Below are positions 45,255-54,440 of a stretch of 64,000 nt of DNA, one piece after another. Under the pieces are notes generated by a model, which worked only from the letters and a program-made list of their open reading frames with translations, did no database searches and was not told where the DNA came from. This stretch comes from Schaalia sp. ORNL0103 (GTDB taxonomy: Bacteria; Actinomycetota; Actinomycetes; Actinomycetales; Actinomycetaceae), in contig NZ_JAHXSA010000001.1 in assembly GCF_019429565.1 (NCBI RefSeq), forward strand, positions 1,240,001-1,304,000. The letters are read 5' to 3'. Both the position numbers and the translations under genes were made by a program. Within the stretch, counting starts at the first letter, position 1, and every line of letters starts with the position of its first letter.

Positions 45255-46402
45255 ATACCTCACTGCGCGCGCAACTTGATAGCGCACAGTGGGGAGAAGT
45301 CAGAATCGGCGATCTGTTCGATATTCACCCGACCCGTGCTTACAGGCTAACAAACGGCGAGCTATTTTCTTCAGCGGGGACCATACCCGTGGTTACTAAC
45401 TCCTCATCGAATAATGGAATAACCGGGTTCTCCAGTTTACCCCCGACTGAGATAGGGCCAATGATTACCTTTAGCGACACGACTACAGGGGACTGCATTT
45501 TTGTCCAGCCGCGCCCATTTATCGGTTATCCGCACGTGCAGGGTCTCTATCCCATTGAACAACCTGGAGAGTGGGATTGTGCCTCACTTCTCTTTGTTGT
45601 TTCCCTCATGAGTAAATACGCACGTGGCCGCTTCAGCTATGGACACAAGTTCACCAGAGACACTGCTCGCGATATACGAATCATGTTGCCGTGTCAGGGG
45701 GATGGAAGTCTTGATTTTCAAGCGATGAGGCGTGTTGTCGCCGAGCTGGAAGCTCGGCATGTCGCCGAGCTGGAAGCTCGGCATGTCGCCGAGCTGGAAG
45801 CTTACCTGTCCTCCTCTGGTCTCTCTGATTACGCTCTCAGTGAGGTCGATTATCGAGCTTTGTCTTCCCTCACTTCTGCTAACTGGGCTTCCTTCAACCT
45901 CAAGGAGCTTTTCGGCCCGGCCACACGCGGGAAGCGGCTCAAGTCTGCGGACCGAACGGCAGGGGTTTTGCCGTTCGTGACAGCGGGTGAGTCTGATACG
46001 GGAGTTTCGGCCTTCATCGGCAACAACGTGCAGGTATTCCCCGCCGGTTCGTTCACTATCGACATGTTTGGTTCTGCCAAGTTCCGCAACTACAACTACG
46101 GCGGCGACGACCATGTGGCTGTGGTACACACAGAAAAACTCACGCGCAATGCAGCGATTTTTGTCACTGGCGCGGCGCACAAAGCAGCCCACACTGGGGC
46201 ATTTGATTATGGGCGGAACTTCTACGCGAAAGATGCCGATGCACTGGAGATCTCTTTGCCCACAAAGAACGGCAAGCCTGACTGGGATCTCATGGATGCC
46301 ATTGTTAGCGCTGCTCACAAGCTGGTGGTACAGGGCGTCGCCGAATTCGCTGCCCGCGAGATTGCGGCCAGCTTGAAAGTGACCGGCTTGGATGCCCAAT
46401 AA
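45194..46402 (+). CDS. Specificity subunit of the BcgI-like restriction-modification system (B/HsdS)
   Basis: About 402 residues if translation begins at TTG 45194, overlapping the A subunit by 61 bp; no ATG lies near and the start is uncertain. Two target-recognition domains are visible: one from ~residue 35 (VRIGDLFDIHPTR... PVVTNSSSNNGITGF) and a second after ~220 (LKELFGPATRGKRL... PFVTAGESDTGVSAFI). A helical spacer between them contains VAELEARH repeated in tandem. Each TRD reads one half of a bipartite DNA target, and the spacer sets the distance between them. Confidence 0.8.
   Translation: MGSLNALEEHQAGGRSPGKIDTSLRAQLDSAQWGEVRIGDLFDIHPTRAYRLTNGELFSSAGTIPVVTNSSSNNGITGFSSLPPTEIGPMITFSDTTTGDCIFVQPRPFIGYPHVQGLYPIEQPGEWDCASLLFVVSLMSKYARGRFSYGHKFTRDTARDIRIMLPCQGDGSLDFQAMRRVVAELEARHVAELEARHVAELEAYLSSSGLSDYALSEVDYRALSSLTSANWASFNLKELFGPATRGKRLKSADRTAGVLPFVTAGESDTGVSAFIGNNVQVFPAGSFTIDMFGSAKFRNYNYGGDDHVAVVHTEKLTRNAAIFVTGAAHKAAHTGAFDYGRNFYAKDADALEISLPTKNGKPDWDLMDAIVSAAHKLVVQGVAEFAAREIAASLKVTGLDAQ
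45737..45802 (+). repeat. 24-bp tandem repeat (2.75 copies) in the specificity subunit spacer
   Basis: Identical 24-bp units at 45737-45760 and 45761-45784 are followed by an 18-bp partial copy (45785-45802), encoding VAELEARH in frame. It sits exactly between the two recognition domains. In type I enzymes such as EcoR124I, changes in a comparable spacer repeat alter target spacing. Confidence 0.85.
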
Positions 46403-46480
46403 TCGCGACAATCCTCCTTTTGAAACAATCGGATGCCAACTCGATTAGCGATGCGCTCAAGCGAGGAGTGATTTCAGCCC

Positions 46481-47033
46481 ATGAGAAACGGACACACAAG
46501 GGTTTCAACCACCCGCCGAGAGCGATCCTTGGACACCCAGCATGAGGCGCTGATCGACGCCGAGTGTGATCCCGACGAGCCGCACTCAGACACCATCAGC
46601 GACACTCAAAGGAGCCGCCCAGAGCTTACGGATGCGGCTGGAGTACATGCGCACAGGAGACACCGTCGTGGCGACCCACCTAGTCCGTCTAGGACGCAAT
46701 ATGTACGAGGCCGTCACCACCAACGCTAACCTTGCCGCGCGCCAGACTAAAGTCCAAGTACTCGATTCCGTGCTAGATAGGTCCCGCCCCGCAGACGAGG
46801 GGGTCGTGCACGTCATGGCCTCCCTGGCGGTGTGGAAGCGAGCGTTGCTGTAGGACCGTACCCATGAGGGTGTCGCCCACGCCCGCGCAGCGGATCTTAA
46901 TCCCAATCTCACCAACGAGTGAGCCCTGCCGACGCGCCAGCTCACCAGCAGCGGGGAGAGCGTCGCCTCCATAGCGAGATCGTTCAGAGTCTGACGCTGG
47001 ACTCTCTACCGGGTACTAGAGCGTGAGGCGCCA
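46481..47033 (+). pseudogene. Decayed serine resolvase/invertase gene
   Basis: Recognisable resolvase pieces lie in order but in broken frames. GHTRVSTT and SLDTQHEAL begin in one frame from ATG 46481. LEYMRTGDTVVATHLVRLGR continues in another frame from ~46625, so there is a frameshift. After in-frame stops at 46851 and 46921, THEGVAHARA and finally SVASIARSFRV-stop-RWTLYRVL (the C-terminal helix-turn-helix) follow. At least one frameshift and three stops make it nonfunctional. It probably arrived with the neighbouring RM genes. Confidence 0.8.
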
Positions 47034-47051
47034 CCTAGAGCCACCCAATAC

Positions 47052-47088
47052 AAAGAAGGCACCGCCCTGATGGGCGGTGCCTTCTTTT
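47052..47088. terminator. Strong bidirectional terminator between the resolvase remnant and ssrA
   Basis: AAAGAAGGCACCGCCC (47052-47067) pairs with GGGCGGTGCCTTCTTT (47072-47087) around TGAT. T-runs lie on both strands, so it can stop transcripts from either side, including ssrA on the minus strand. Confidence 0.88.
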
Positions 47089-47159
47089 CGGCCTAGGCCA
47101 GTAGTACGGCAAGCACGAAGTATCTCCGCATCAAGCGGGGTCGAGCCTGTGTACTCGAG

Positions 47160-47534
47160 TGGAGATGGGGGGAATCGAACCCCCGTCCAATGGCCGGCCC
47201 CGAATTCTTCTCCGAGCGCAGTCTACGTTTTTATTTCTCAGCCCCCGGCATTGCGTAGACACACCGCTGGATAGGCTCAGTTGATGAAGTGTCGGAGGCG
47301 CCCCACCAACATGGGCGACTCCCAGTGGCTCCCTAGACGACGCCAGACACCGGGCCGGAAGCAACTCCCGGGCTGACGGACTAAAGGTTCAGGCTGCGAT
47401 ATCAGGCAGCGAGAACGTAGTCGGTGCGATTCTGTTCGGCACCTATTGGTTTGCACGCATCGTTAACGAGTTGAGCGTACATTCTCGGCTCGCTTCACTT
47501 CGATCGACGACCACTGTCGAAACCGATCATCCCC
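47160..47534 (-). ncRNA. ssrA: Transfer-messenger RNA (tmRNA)
   Basis: About 375 nt. The 5' end GGGGATGATCGGTTTCGACA and 3' end GGTTCGATTCCCCCCATCTCCA form the tRNA-like acceptor (GGGGATG with CATCTCC) and T-arm; CCA is not encoded. The tag region near 47404-47441 reads AEQNRTDYVLAA-stop, preceded by the usual AATAG a few bases before the resume codon. It rescues stalled ribosomes together with SmpB, encoded at 52545. The 3' end abuts the resolvase remnant side, a typical integration spot for genomic islands. Confidence 0.95.
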
Positions 47535-47634
47535 TCTTGAGTTTTCAACTCCCCCAACGCCCGCGTTGCCGCAGACCGTCGGACACATCAGTTTACGCCC
47601 ACAGCCCCCGCCCGTCAAGGGAAAAACCGACGCC

Positions 47635-49839
47635 TCAGAGCAGCTTCGTGGACTCCAGTTTCTCGACCATGCGCCGATTCTTGCGCACCAGCAGCGGGCG
47701 CAGCGCCAGCCCCAGGAACGCGGCGAACAGGATGAAGGAGGCGAGGAACCACATGGCGTCCCCGTACTCGTGCCCCGCGTACCCGGCGATCGACGCGCGC
47801 AGCGCCGTGATGGCGTGCGTGGCCGGCAGGAACGGGGAAACGGAGGAGAAGAAGGACGGCAGGATCGCCAGCGGGAACGCTCCCCCGGCGCCCGAGATCT
47901 GCAGGACCAGGAGCAGCACGCCCAGGGCCTTGCCCGCGTTCCCGAACGTGGCGATGAGCGTGTACAGGAGGAATGAGAACACGACGGCCGTCAGCCACAG
48001 GGTGCCCATGAACTGCAGAGGGTGCGCGTGCTGAACCTTCAGGAAGTACAGGTCCCCGAGCCCCACCAGGGTCGCCTGGGTGAGCGCGATCGTCCCGAAG
48101 ATCAGGTAGCGGCCCAGGTACCCGGCCGCCAGGCCGACGGGCTTAGCCGTCAGGGTTGCACGCAGCGAGTCACCCTCGGGCAGGCCGTCGGCAACGTTGG
48201 AGTCCGTGACGTCCGAGCGCAGCGACACGACCATCAGAATAGAGCCAACCCACAGCGCCAAGATCGTGTACAGGGGCGCCATCTGGGAGCCGAAGTTTGC
48301 GACCGGGTAGACGGGAGTTTTCTCCACGCCGACGGGGGCCGCAATGGCCGCAGCCAGGGCCTCGGGATTATTCCCGATGATCGTTCCCAGCGTCGTCAGG
48401 TCTCCACTGGCAAGCGCCTCACTGATCGAGGAGTGCAGGGAGTCGAGCTTACCTGCGGCCTCGCGCAGGCTCGTGGCCGCGCCACTCAGGTTGTCACGCA
48501 GCTGGGTCAGCCCCTCGCGCGCGCTCCCGCTTCCGTTCGAAGCCGTGGACGTCGCGCCCTCCAGGGACGTGCGCGCGGCACTCAGGGACGACTGGGCCGA
48601 GGCCAGGGTGGCGGCCAGCGATTCAAGCTGAGGACGCAGGTTGTTCTCGTAGTCGGAGGACAGCCCGTCCACCGCCGAGCGCGCCTGGGCGATCAGGCCG
48701 TTGACCGTCGCGTGCCCAGCTTCGGCATTCGCGACCTTGGAGTCCAGCTCTGAGGCGGCGGCGCGCAGCCCGTTCGCAACCTCGGTCAAACGGTCGGAGG
48801 CCGCCTGCAGGCGGTCCAGCGAAGACTGGGAGACGGGCGAGCCCGGCAGCGCCTCGAGCGTCGACTTGATCGACGCGAAGCTGGTCGCCTGCGTGTCCAG
48901 CACGCCAGCTTGCGAACGCAGCGTCGAGGCCGCATCCGACGCGCTCGTCGATCCGTTCGCGTACACGCTCTCGACGGCACTCGACAGGGAGGACAGCGAG
49001 GACTGGGAGGAGGAGATCGCGTCGGACACCGAGGAGACCGTCGCCGACGCAGCAGATCCGAGGCCGCTGGCCCCCACCTGAGCACTCGACACCGCGGACT
49101 GCGCAGGTCCCTTCGCGCTCCCCAACCCGTCCACGAGCGTGGCCGTCGAGTCGATGAGCGTCACCGAGGAACCCACGAGCGACGCGTAGGCATCCGCACT
49201 GTCCGCCGCCGTGCGCAGGCGCGAGGCGACGGTCTGCACGCGGTTATCGAGCGCCGTCACCGTATTGACGGCCGTGGGAGCCGACAGCGCACCCCCGACT
49301 GACGTCGCCGTATCGAGGGCGACCTCGGAGAGGGTCTGAACGAAGATCTGATTCACCTGGGCGCTCACGGCCTCGGCGCCCTGCCCGGCGATCTTCGGCG
49401 AAATACCGTTCTTCTTCTCGTTGACGTAGTACGTCATCGGCGCGGAGGACGCTCCCCCGTCGAAGAACGTCAGCATCTCCTGAGAGAAGTCCGAGGGAAT
49501 GACGATGGCCGCGTAGTACTCGCCCGAGCGCGTCCCCTCAACCGCCTCATCCTCGGAGGCAATGACCCAGTCGAAGTTGTCATTCTTACGCAGTGCGGAC
49601 ACCACAGAATCGCCAATGTTGACGTGCAGCGGCACCAAGTCCGACTTGTAGCCCGCGTCCGTGTTCGCAATCGCGATGCGCAGGCTCTTCGTGTTCCCGA
49701 ACGGGTCCCACGACGCCGCCACGTTGAACCACGTAAACAGCGACGGGATGACGACCAGTCCGAAGACGACGACGCTGGCGATCAGGGATCGATGCGCGCG
49801 GCGCAGGTCCGCGCGGTAGATGGCCCAGATGGTCCTCAC
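47635..49839 (-). CDS. YhgE/Pip-family membrane protein 1
   Basis: 734 residues. The N-terminal YhgE/Pip domain (one transmembrane helix, then SLFTWFNVAASWDPFGNTKSLRIA and YYVNEKKNGISPKIAGQ) is followed by a long Ser/Ala-rich helical region (~200-480) and about five C-terminal helices of ABC-2-like type. Relatives include the phage infection protein Pip of lactococci and proteins linked to envelope export; the exact role is unknown. GTG 49839 overlaps the stop of the upstream paralogue as GTGA, so the two are coupled and may form a heteromeric complex. Confidence 0.85.
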   Translation of the reverse strand: MRTIWAIYRADLRRAHRSLIASVVVFGLVVIPSLFTWFNVAASWDPFGNTKSLRIAIANTDAGYKSDLVPLHVNIGDSVVSALRKNDNFDWVIASEDEAVEGTRSGEYYAAIVIPSDFSQEMLTFFDGGASSAPMTYYVNEKKNGISPKIAGQGAEAVSAQVNQIFVQTLSEVALDTATSVGGALSAPTAVNTVTALDNRVQTVASRLRTAADSADAYASLVGSSVTLIDSTATLVDGLGSAKGPAQSAVSSAQVGASGLGSAASATVSSVSDAISSSQSSLSSLSSAVESVYANGSTSASDAASTLRSQAGVLDTQATSFASIKSTLEALPGSPVSQSSLDRLQAASDRLTEVANGLRAAASELDSKVANAEAGHATVNGLIAQARSAVDGLSSDYENNLRPQLESLAATLASAQSSLSAARTSLEGATSTASNGSGSAREGLTQLRDNLSGAATSLREAAGKLDSLHSSISEALASGDLTTLGTIIGNNPEALAAAIAAPVGVEKTPVYPVANFGSQMAPLYTILALWVGSILMVVSLRSDVTDSNVADGLPEGDSLRATLTAKPVGLAAGYLGRYLIFGTIALTQATLVGLGDLYFLKVQHAHPLQFMGTLWLTAVVFSFLLYTLIATFGNAGKALGVLLLVLQISGAGGAFPLAILPSFFSSVSPFLPATHAITALRASIAGYAGHEYGDAMWFLASFILFAAFLGLALRPLLVRKNRRMVEKLESTKLL

Positions 49840-52526
49840 TGCTGCTCTCCCTTCGCCGGCTCCGACGCGCCGCCCGCGGCAGCCTCATCGACGAGGTCGG
49901 GGTCGGCCTTGTCCGTGTCCTCTCCCCCGCGATCACCGAGGGAGGAGGCCAGCGCCGACGAGATCGACGCACCCACAGCGGCAGCACCCAGCGCGATACG
50001 CGAGCGCGCGCCCTGCACGCGGCGGGTCAGCAGCGAGCGCACGTCCCCCTCGTCCATGGCGCCGAGGAGCTGCTGACGCGCCAAGGCCTCGCGCACGTAC
50101 TGCAGGCCGATCAGGAACGTGATGACGAGGAGAACCCACACGATCCAGGCACCCAGCACGATCGGCACCTCCGCGACGTTCGCGACCGACAGGACGGCGA
50201 GCGCCACCGGCACGATAACCCCAAGAATGATCGCCACGCGGCGAATCCTCGGGTATCGGCGCTCGAAGCGCGCGGCGCGGCCGCTGACCGAGCGCTGGAA
50301 GCCGTCGTGATCGGCCAGGGCTGCCACAATCTGCGTCAGGCGGTAGCGGTTCGAAGGCACGCGCGTCGCCTCAGCCAGAAAGAGGCCAGAGGACGCCAGG
50401 TCGCGGGTGACCATCGCATTTAGGTTCACCAAGAACGGGCGCAGCGCGAGACCGATCGCGAAGGCTACCAGCGCCTCAGCACCGAGAACCGCCAGGCACG
50501 ACAGGTAGGTGTGCCCATAGAACCCGGCCACGATCTCACGCAGCGCATTAACACCGTAGGTGAAGGGGAACAGCGGATGCAGGAAGCGGAAGAAGGACGG
50601 CAGCATCTCGATCGGATACAGGCCGGCAGAACCGGGAATCTGCATGACCATGATGATGACGCACAGCCCCTTGCCGATGTGCTGGAAGCACGTCGAGAGC
50701 ATGTAGACGATCGAGATAAACACGAGCGAAATAGCGATCGACGTCCCCACGAAACCCAGTCGGGAGACCGTTTGAACGCCGATGACCAGGTCGCCGATCG
50801 ACACGACGAGCGCCTGAATGACCCCGAAGAACGCGAGCAGCATCCACCGGCCCATATACTTGGCGGCCGACGAGATCGGGCCGATGCCCTCTTCATCCAC
50901 GTCGAGCTTGAGAAGGAGGACAAGCGAAAACGCGCCGATCCACAGGGCCAGGTTAGTAAACAGCGGGGCCATCGCCGAGCCGTACGCGGCTACGGGGTAC
51001 ACGGCCTTCGTCTCGATCTGCGTCGGCGAGGCCATGAACGAGGCGATCGATTCTGCGTTGACCCCGAGAGAGTCCGCGAGGTCACGCAGCGTGTTCGAGG
51101 AGGACAGCGACGAAATGTCCGTCGCCACCGAGTCGAGGTCGGTCTTGATCGCGGCGACATTCGTCGAGCTGGTCTGGGTCGCCGTCTTCGCCCCGTCCAA
51201 GAGGGAATCGAGCTGGTCGAGCAGGCCCGACACCTGCTCGCGCTGGCTGCGCAGCGTGTCGAGGGAGCCACGCATCGACGAGGACGCGCTCGAGAAGTCA
51301 TCAAGCGCCGAGGAGATCGCGGGCAGCTGAGCGGACACTCCGCTGCGGGCGTTCGTCACTGAGGCCGACACGGCCGCGGACGCGTCGGAGGCTGACGTCA
51401 GCGCGTTCGAAATCGACGTGGACGTGTCCGACAGGTCGGAGTTGAGGGTCGTCAGGCTGCCCAGGGCCGTCGACAGCGCAGTGTTCTGATTCGTCAGGTC
51501 GGTCAGTGCCGTGCCCGCGGCGGGCAGGTTCCCGATCCCCAGAGCGTTCAGTTCCGCGAGCACCTCACCGACCGAGTCGTTGATCGACGTTCCCTCGGTG
51601 AGCAGGCCGCCCACACGCCCGGAGGCGCCCTGCACCGCGCCGTCGAGGGTTCCCGCATTCGCGGACACGCCCGCAAGGGCGCTCGCCGCGTTCGAGGACA
51701 GGCCGTCGAGGGCCCCGCCCATCTGGCTCGAGAAGGAAGCCAGCGACGTGCGCGAGTCGCTCACCAGCTGGTCCGCCTGGTCCAGAGAGGTCGACATCTC
51801 GGAGACGGCCGCGTCCAGATCGCTCAGGGTCGTGCGAGCCGAGGCCACCGATGCCTTCGCAGCGTCGATCTTCTCCCCCATGCCGTCCAGGGTCTGCGAG
51901 GCACTTCCCAGCTTGGCCGAGGCCTCGGACACCGATGTAGAAACCTCCGAACGCTTCTGGTCAGCGTTGTCCGCGATACTGACCCCGGCCTCGGATGCCT
52001 TCTCCGACAGCACCTTGGCCACCGTCGAGACGAAGGTGGAGTTGATCTGGCGGTCGAGAGTCGTCGCGCCCGCCCCCGTGATCTTGGGGGCCACCGCGTT
52101 GTTCTTCTCGTTGACGTAATACTGGATATTCGGCTTGACGTACGTGCCGTCAACGATGCCCGTCAGGTCACGCGAAAACGACGCCGGGATAATGAAGGCC
52201 GCGTAGGAGTCGCCGCGTTCTACCTCGGCGCGCGCCTCCTGCGCGCTCACGAAGTGCCAGCCCAGCTGATCGTTCTGCTTGAGCTGAGTCTCGAGCATCG
52301 CACCGACGTTCACGGTGCCGATCTGGTCCTTGGTCGCACCCTCGTCTTCGTTCGCGACGGCGACGCGAATGTGGGAGGTCTGCGAGTACGGATCCCAGAA
52401 CCCGACGATGTTGAACCACGCGTAGAGCGCGGGCACGAACGCCATACCGATGATGACGATCCACGCGGCCGGAACACGCAGCAGCCTCAGAAGATCACGA
52501 CGAAAAATCCTGACGGAACCTCGCAC
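49836..52526 (-). CDS. YhgE/Pip-family membrane protein 2
   Basis: 896 residues with the same plan as its downstream partner. RIFRRDLLRLLRVPAAWIVI gives the first membrane helix, FVPALYAWFNIVGFWDPYSQ the YhgE signature, and IQYYVNEKNNAVAPKITG the end of the extracellular domain. A long Ser/Ala helical region and a C-terminal polytopic region follow. It extends ~150 residues further, with two extra helices near residues 770-820 and a charged tail. GTG 52526 is the start. It follows smpB by 18 bp, so it may be co-transcribed with the smpB block. Confidence 0.85.
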   Translation of the reverse strand: MRGSVRIFRRDLLRLLRVPAAWIVIIGMAFVPALYAWFNIVGFWDPYSQTSHIRVAVANEDEGATKDQIGTVNVGAMLETQLKQNDQLGWHFVSAQEARAEVERGDSYAAFIIPASFSRDLTGIVDGTYVKPNIQYYVNEKNNAVAPKITGAGATTLDRQINSTFVSTVAKVLSEKASEAGVSIADNADQKRSEVSTSVSEASAKLGSASQTLDGMGEKIDAAKASVASARTTLSDLDAAVSEMSTSLDQADQLVSDSRTSLASFSSQMGGALDGLSSNAASALAGVSANAGTLDGAVQGASGRVGGLLTEGTSINDSVGEVLAELNALGIGNLPAAGTALTDLTNQNTALSTALGSLTTLNSDLSDTSTSISNALTSASDASAAVSASVTNARSGVSAQLPAISSALDDFSSASSSMRGSLDTLRSQREQVSGLLDQLDSLLDGAKTATQTSSTNVAAIKTDLDSVATDISSLSSSNTLRDLADSLGVNAESIASFMASPTQIETKAVYPVAAYGSAMAPLFTNLALWIGAFSLVLLLKLDVDEEGIGPISSAAKYMGRWMLLAFFGVIQALVVSIGDLVIGVQTVSRLGFVGTSIAISLVFISIVYMLSTCFQHIGKGLCVIIMVMQIPGSAGLYPIEMLPSFFRFLHPLFPFTYGVNALREIVAGFYGHTYLSCLAVLGAEALVAFAIGLALRPFLVNLNAMVTRDLASSGLFLAEATRVPSNRYRLTQIVAALADHDGFQRSVSGRAARFERRYPRIRRVAIILGVIVPVALAVLSVANVAEVPIVLGAWIVWVLLVITFLIGLQYVREALARQQLLGAMDEGDVRSLLTRRVQGARSRIALGAAAVGASISSALASSLGDRGGEDTDKADPDLVDEAAAGGASEPAKGEQQ

Positions 52527-52544
52527 GCAACCGCCTTCTTTCCC

Positions 52545-53072
52545 TTACCTGCGGGCCTGCTTCACGTAGCGACGCATCGCGCGCTCGGCCTCGCGCTGAT
52601 CCTGCTTCTCGCGCAGGGCCTGACGCTTATCCCATTCCTGCTTGCCCTTGGCCAGGGCGATTTCGACCTTGACGCGGCCACCGATGAAGTACAGCTCCAG
52701 GGGCACGATCGTGTAGCCCTTCGCGGCCACGCGGTCCTGCATGCGGTCGATCTCCGCGCGGTGCAGCAGCAGCTTGCGCTTGCGCGTGGGCGCGTGGTTC
52801 GTCCACGAGCCCTGCGAGTACAGAGGGATGTTGGCTCCGTAGAGCCAGGCCTCTCCCCCGTTGATCTCAACCCAGGCATCGACGAGGGACGCGCGACCCA
52901 TGCGCAGCGCCTTCACCTCAGTGCCCATGAGGGCCAGGCCGGCCTCCCAGGTGTCCTCGATCGTGTAGTCGTGGCGCGCCTTCTTGTTACGGGCGATCGT
53001 CTTCTTCGCGTCGGAGGCAGCCTTGGCGCGCTGCCCCTCCGTAGGCTTGGGCTTCTTCCATTCCTTGGGCAT
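52545..53072 (-). CDS. smpB: SsrA-binding protein SmpB
   Basis: 175 residues. The core is the tmRNA-binding beta barrel: ARHDYTIEDTWEAGLALMGT, VKALRMGRASLVDAWVEI, TRKRKLLLHRAEID and the basic C-terminal tail KGKQEWDKRQALREKQDQRE, which enters the ribosomal mRNA channel. ATG 53072 has AAAGGAGG upstream; the longer frame starts in the leader. It partners the ssrA RNA at 47160. The position after ftsEX follows the actinobacterial prfB-ftsE-ftsX-smpB order, here with one extra gene inserted. Confidence 0.95.
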   Translation of the reverse strand: MPKEWKKPKPTEGQRAKAASDAKKTIARNKKARHDYTIEDTWEAGLALMGTEVKALRMGRASLVDAWVEINGGEAWLYGANIPLYSQGSWTNHAPTRKRKLLLHRAEIDRMQDRVAAKGYTIVPLELYFIGGRVKVEIALAKGKQEWDKRQALREKQDQREAERAMRRYVKQARR

Positions 53073-53156
53073 GCTGCCTCCTTTCAAACTCGGTTTCCGA
53101 CTCATGCGGAAAGACCCCCGCAGCGAAATCGCTACGAGGGTCCATCCTAACGCGGA

Positions 53157-54440
53157 TTACAAATAATCCATCGGTTCAACATAGCTTCCGTTCTGAATGA
53201 CACCAAAATGCAGGTGGCATCCGGTCGCATAGCCGGTCGATCCAACCTCACCCAGAGCGTCACCCGCGTTGACGTACTGACCCGGGGACACGTACTGGGC
53301 CTGCATGTGCAGGTACTCAGTGATGACGGAGTTACCGCCGACGAGGCCGTGGTTGATATCCACGTAGTTGCCCGCCGAATAGTCCGACGACACCGCATTG
53401 ACGTAGCCCGACGCCACAGCACGAATGATCGTGCCGCAGTCTGCAGCCATATCCGTGCCCGAGTGGCCCTTCATGACGCCCAGGACCGGGTGGTAGCGCA
53501 TACCAAACGGGGATGTGACCACGATCGGAATGTCGAGGGGGCTGCGGAAACCCGAGGCCGACACGTACGAGGCACCCGACGCACGGTTCGCCTCGTCGAT
53601 GGCAGCCAACTCCGCGCTGCGCGCCTGGTAGTCGGCTTCCGCCTGGTCGAGCGAGGCCTGGACCTTGTCCTTCTGAGAGTCCCATTCGGCTTGCTTGGCC
53701 TGCGCCTGCGTCTTCAGGTTGTTGAGCTCGGTGAGCTTGGAGTCGGCCTCATTCTTCGCAGCCTCAGCCTCGGCTTCGGCCTTCGCGGCCTTCTCCTCGA
53801 GGTCGGCGATACGGTCCGTGATAGCGTCCTGGCGCGTGGCCTGGGTGCGCTGGGACGAGGAGACGTCCAGCGCGGCCGTCATCGTCTGGCTCTCCGTGCG
53901 AAGCGCCATGTCGGCGGCCGCTGCACGGTCGGTGATCGACTCCGTGCCGCCCGCAGTCAGGGCGACTGCGACGGGGTCGACGTTGCCCTCGCGGTACTTG
54001 CGACGCACGAGGTCAGCGATCGCGCGCTGCGCGTCGTCGGCCTGCGTGGTCGCCTGGTTGAGCGACTGACCGATGCGGCTCTGCTCGCCCTGAGCGGCGC
54101 TCAGCTCACCCATGATCGTCGCGTGCTCGCGAGACTTCTGGTCGTACGTCGCGGTCGCGCTCTCGTAGGCGGCCTGTGCCACCGGGATCTGCCCGTTCAG
54201 CGACTGCAGGTCGATGAACACCTGGGCGAGCGACGCATCGATGCCCTCCAGCTGCGACTGCAGGGCGTTGACCGTCGCCTCGGCCTCGGCGGCCGCGTTC
54301 GCGGCGGCGTCGCGCTCATCGTCCGCACGTGCGGGCAGGGCCTGGCTCATCGCCGCAAATGAGGCGATCGCGAGGGCCAGCGCGCCGGCGCGCAGCGCGC
54401 GACGACCGGGACGATGCGAGGAGAGGGACATCAGACTCAC
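53157..54440 (-). CDS. Secreted M23 peptidoglycan endopeptidase with coiled coil, FtsEX partner
   Basis: About 427 residues: signal peptide (to ~40), a long coiled coil (~40-270, AAAEAEATVNALQSQLEGID and heptads), then a LytM/M23 domain with GHSGTDMA, YLHMQ and CHLHFGV, so the zinc ligands and catalytic His are present. It resembles EnvC or PcsB-like hydrolases that FtsEX switches on during division. GTG 54440 overlaps the ftsX stop as GTGA; ATG 54431 is the alternative start. Location between ftsX and smpB strongly suggests it is the FtsEX-controlled hydrolase. Confidence 0.85.
   Translation of the reverse strand: MSLMSLSSHRPGRRALRAGALALAIASFAAMSQALPARADDERDAAANAAAEAEATVNALQSQLEGIDASLAQVFIDLQSLNGQIPVAQAAYESATATYDQKSREHATIMGELSAAQGEQSRIGQSLNQATTQADDAQRAIADLVRRKYREGNVDPVAVALTAGGTESITDRAAAADMALRTESQTMTAALDVSSSQRTQATRQDAITDRIADLEEKAAKAEAEAEAAKNEADSKLTELNNLKTQAQAKQAEWDSQKDKVQASLDQAEADYQARSAELAAIDEANRASGASYVSASGFRSPLDIPIVVTSPFGMRYHPVLGVMKGHSGTDMAADCGTIIRAVASGYVNAVSSDYSAGNYVDINHGLVGGNSVITEYLHMQAQYVSPGQYVNAGDALGEVGSTGYATGCHLHFGVIQNGSYVEPMDYL

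Noticed and set aside
45737-45802. Direct repeats considered as CRISPR
   Set aside because: Adjacent 24-bp units without spacers, in frame inside a specificity-subunit gene.
46566-46853. 95-codon frame as an intact small gene
   Set aside because: It is one broken piece of the serine-resolvase pseudogene, with related sequence continuing past its stop.
47160-47534. tRNA gene suggested by the T-arm-like sequence near 47170
   Set aside because: The upstream half forms a tmRNA with tag and matching 5' end; no separate tRNA fits. I saw no tRNA or rRNA genes elsewhere.
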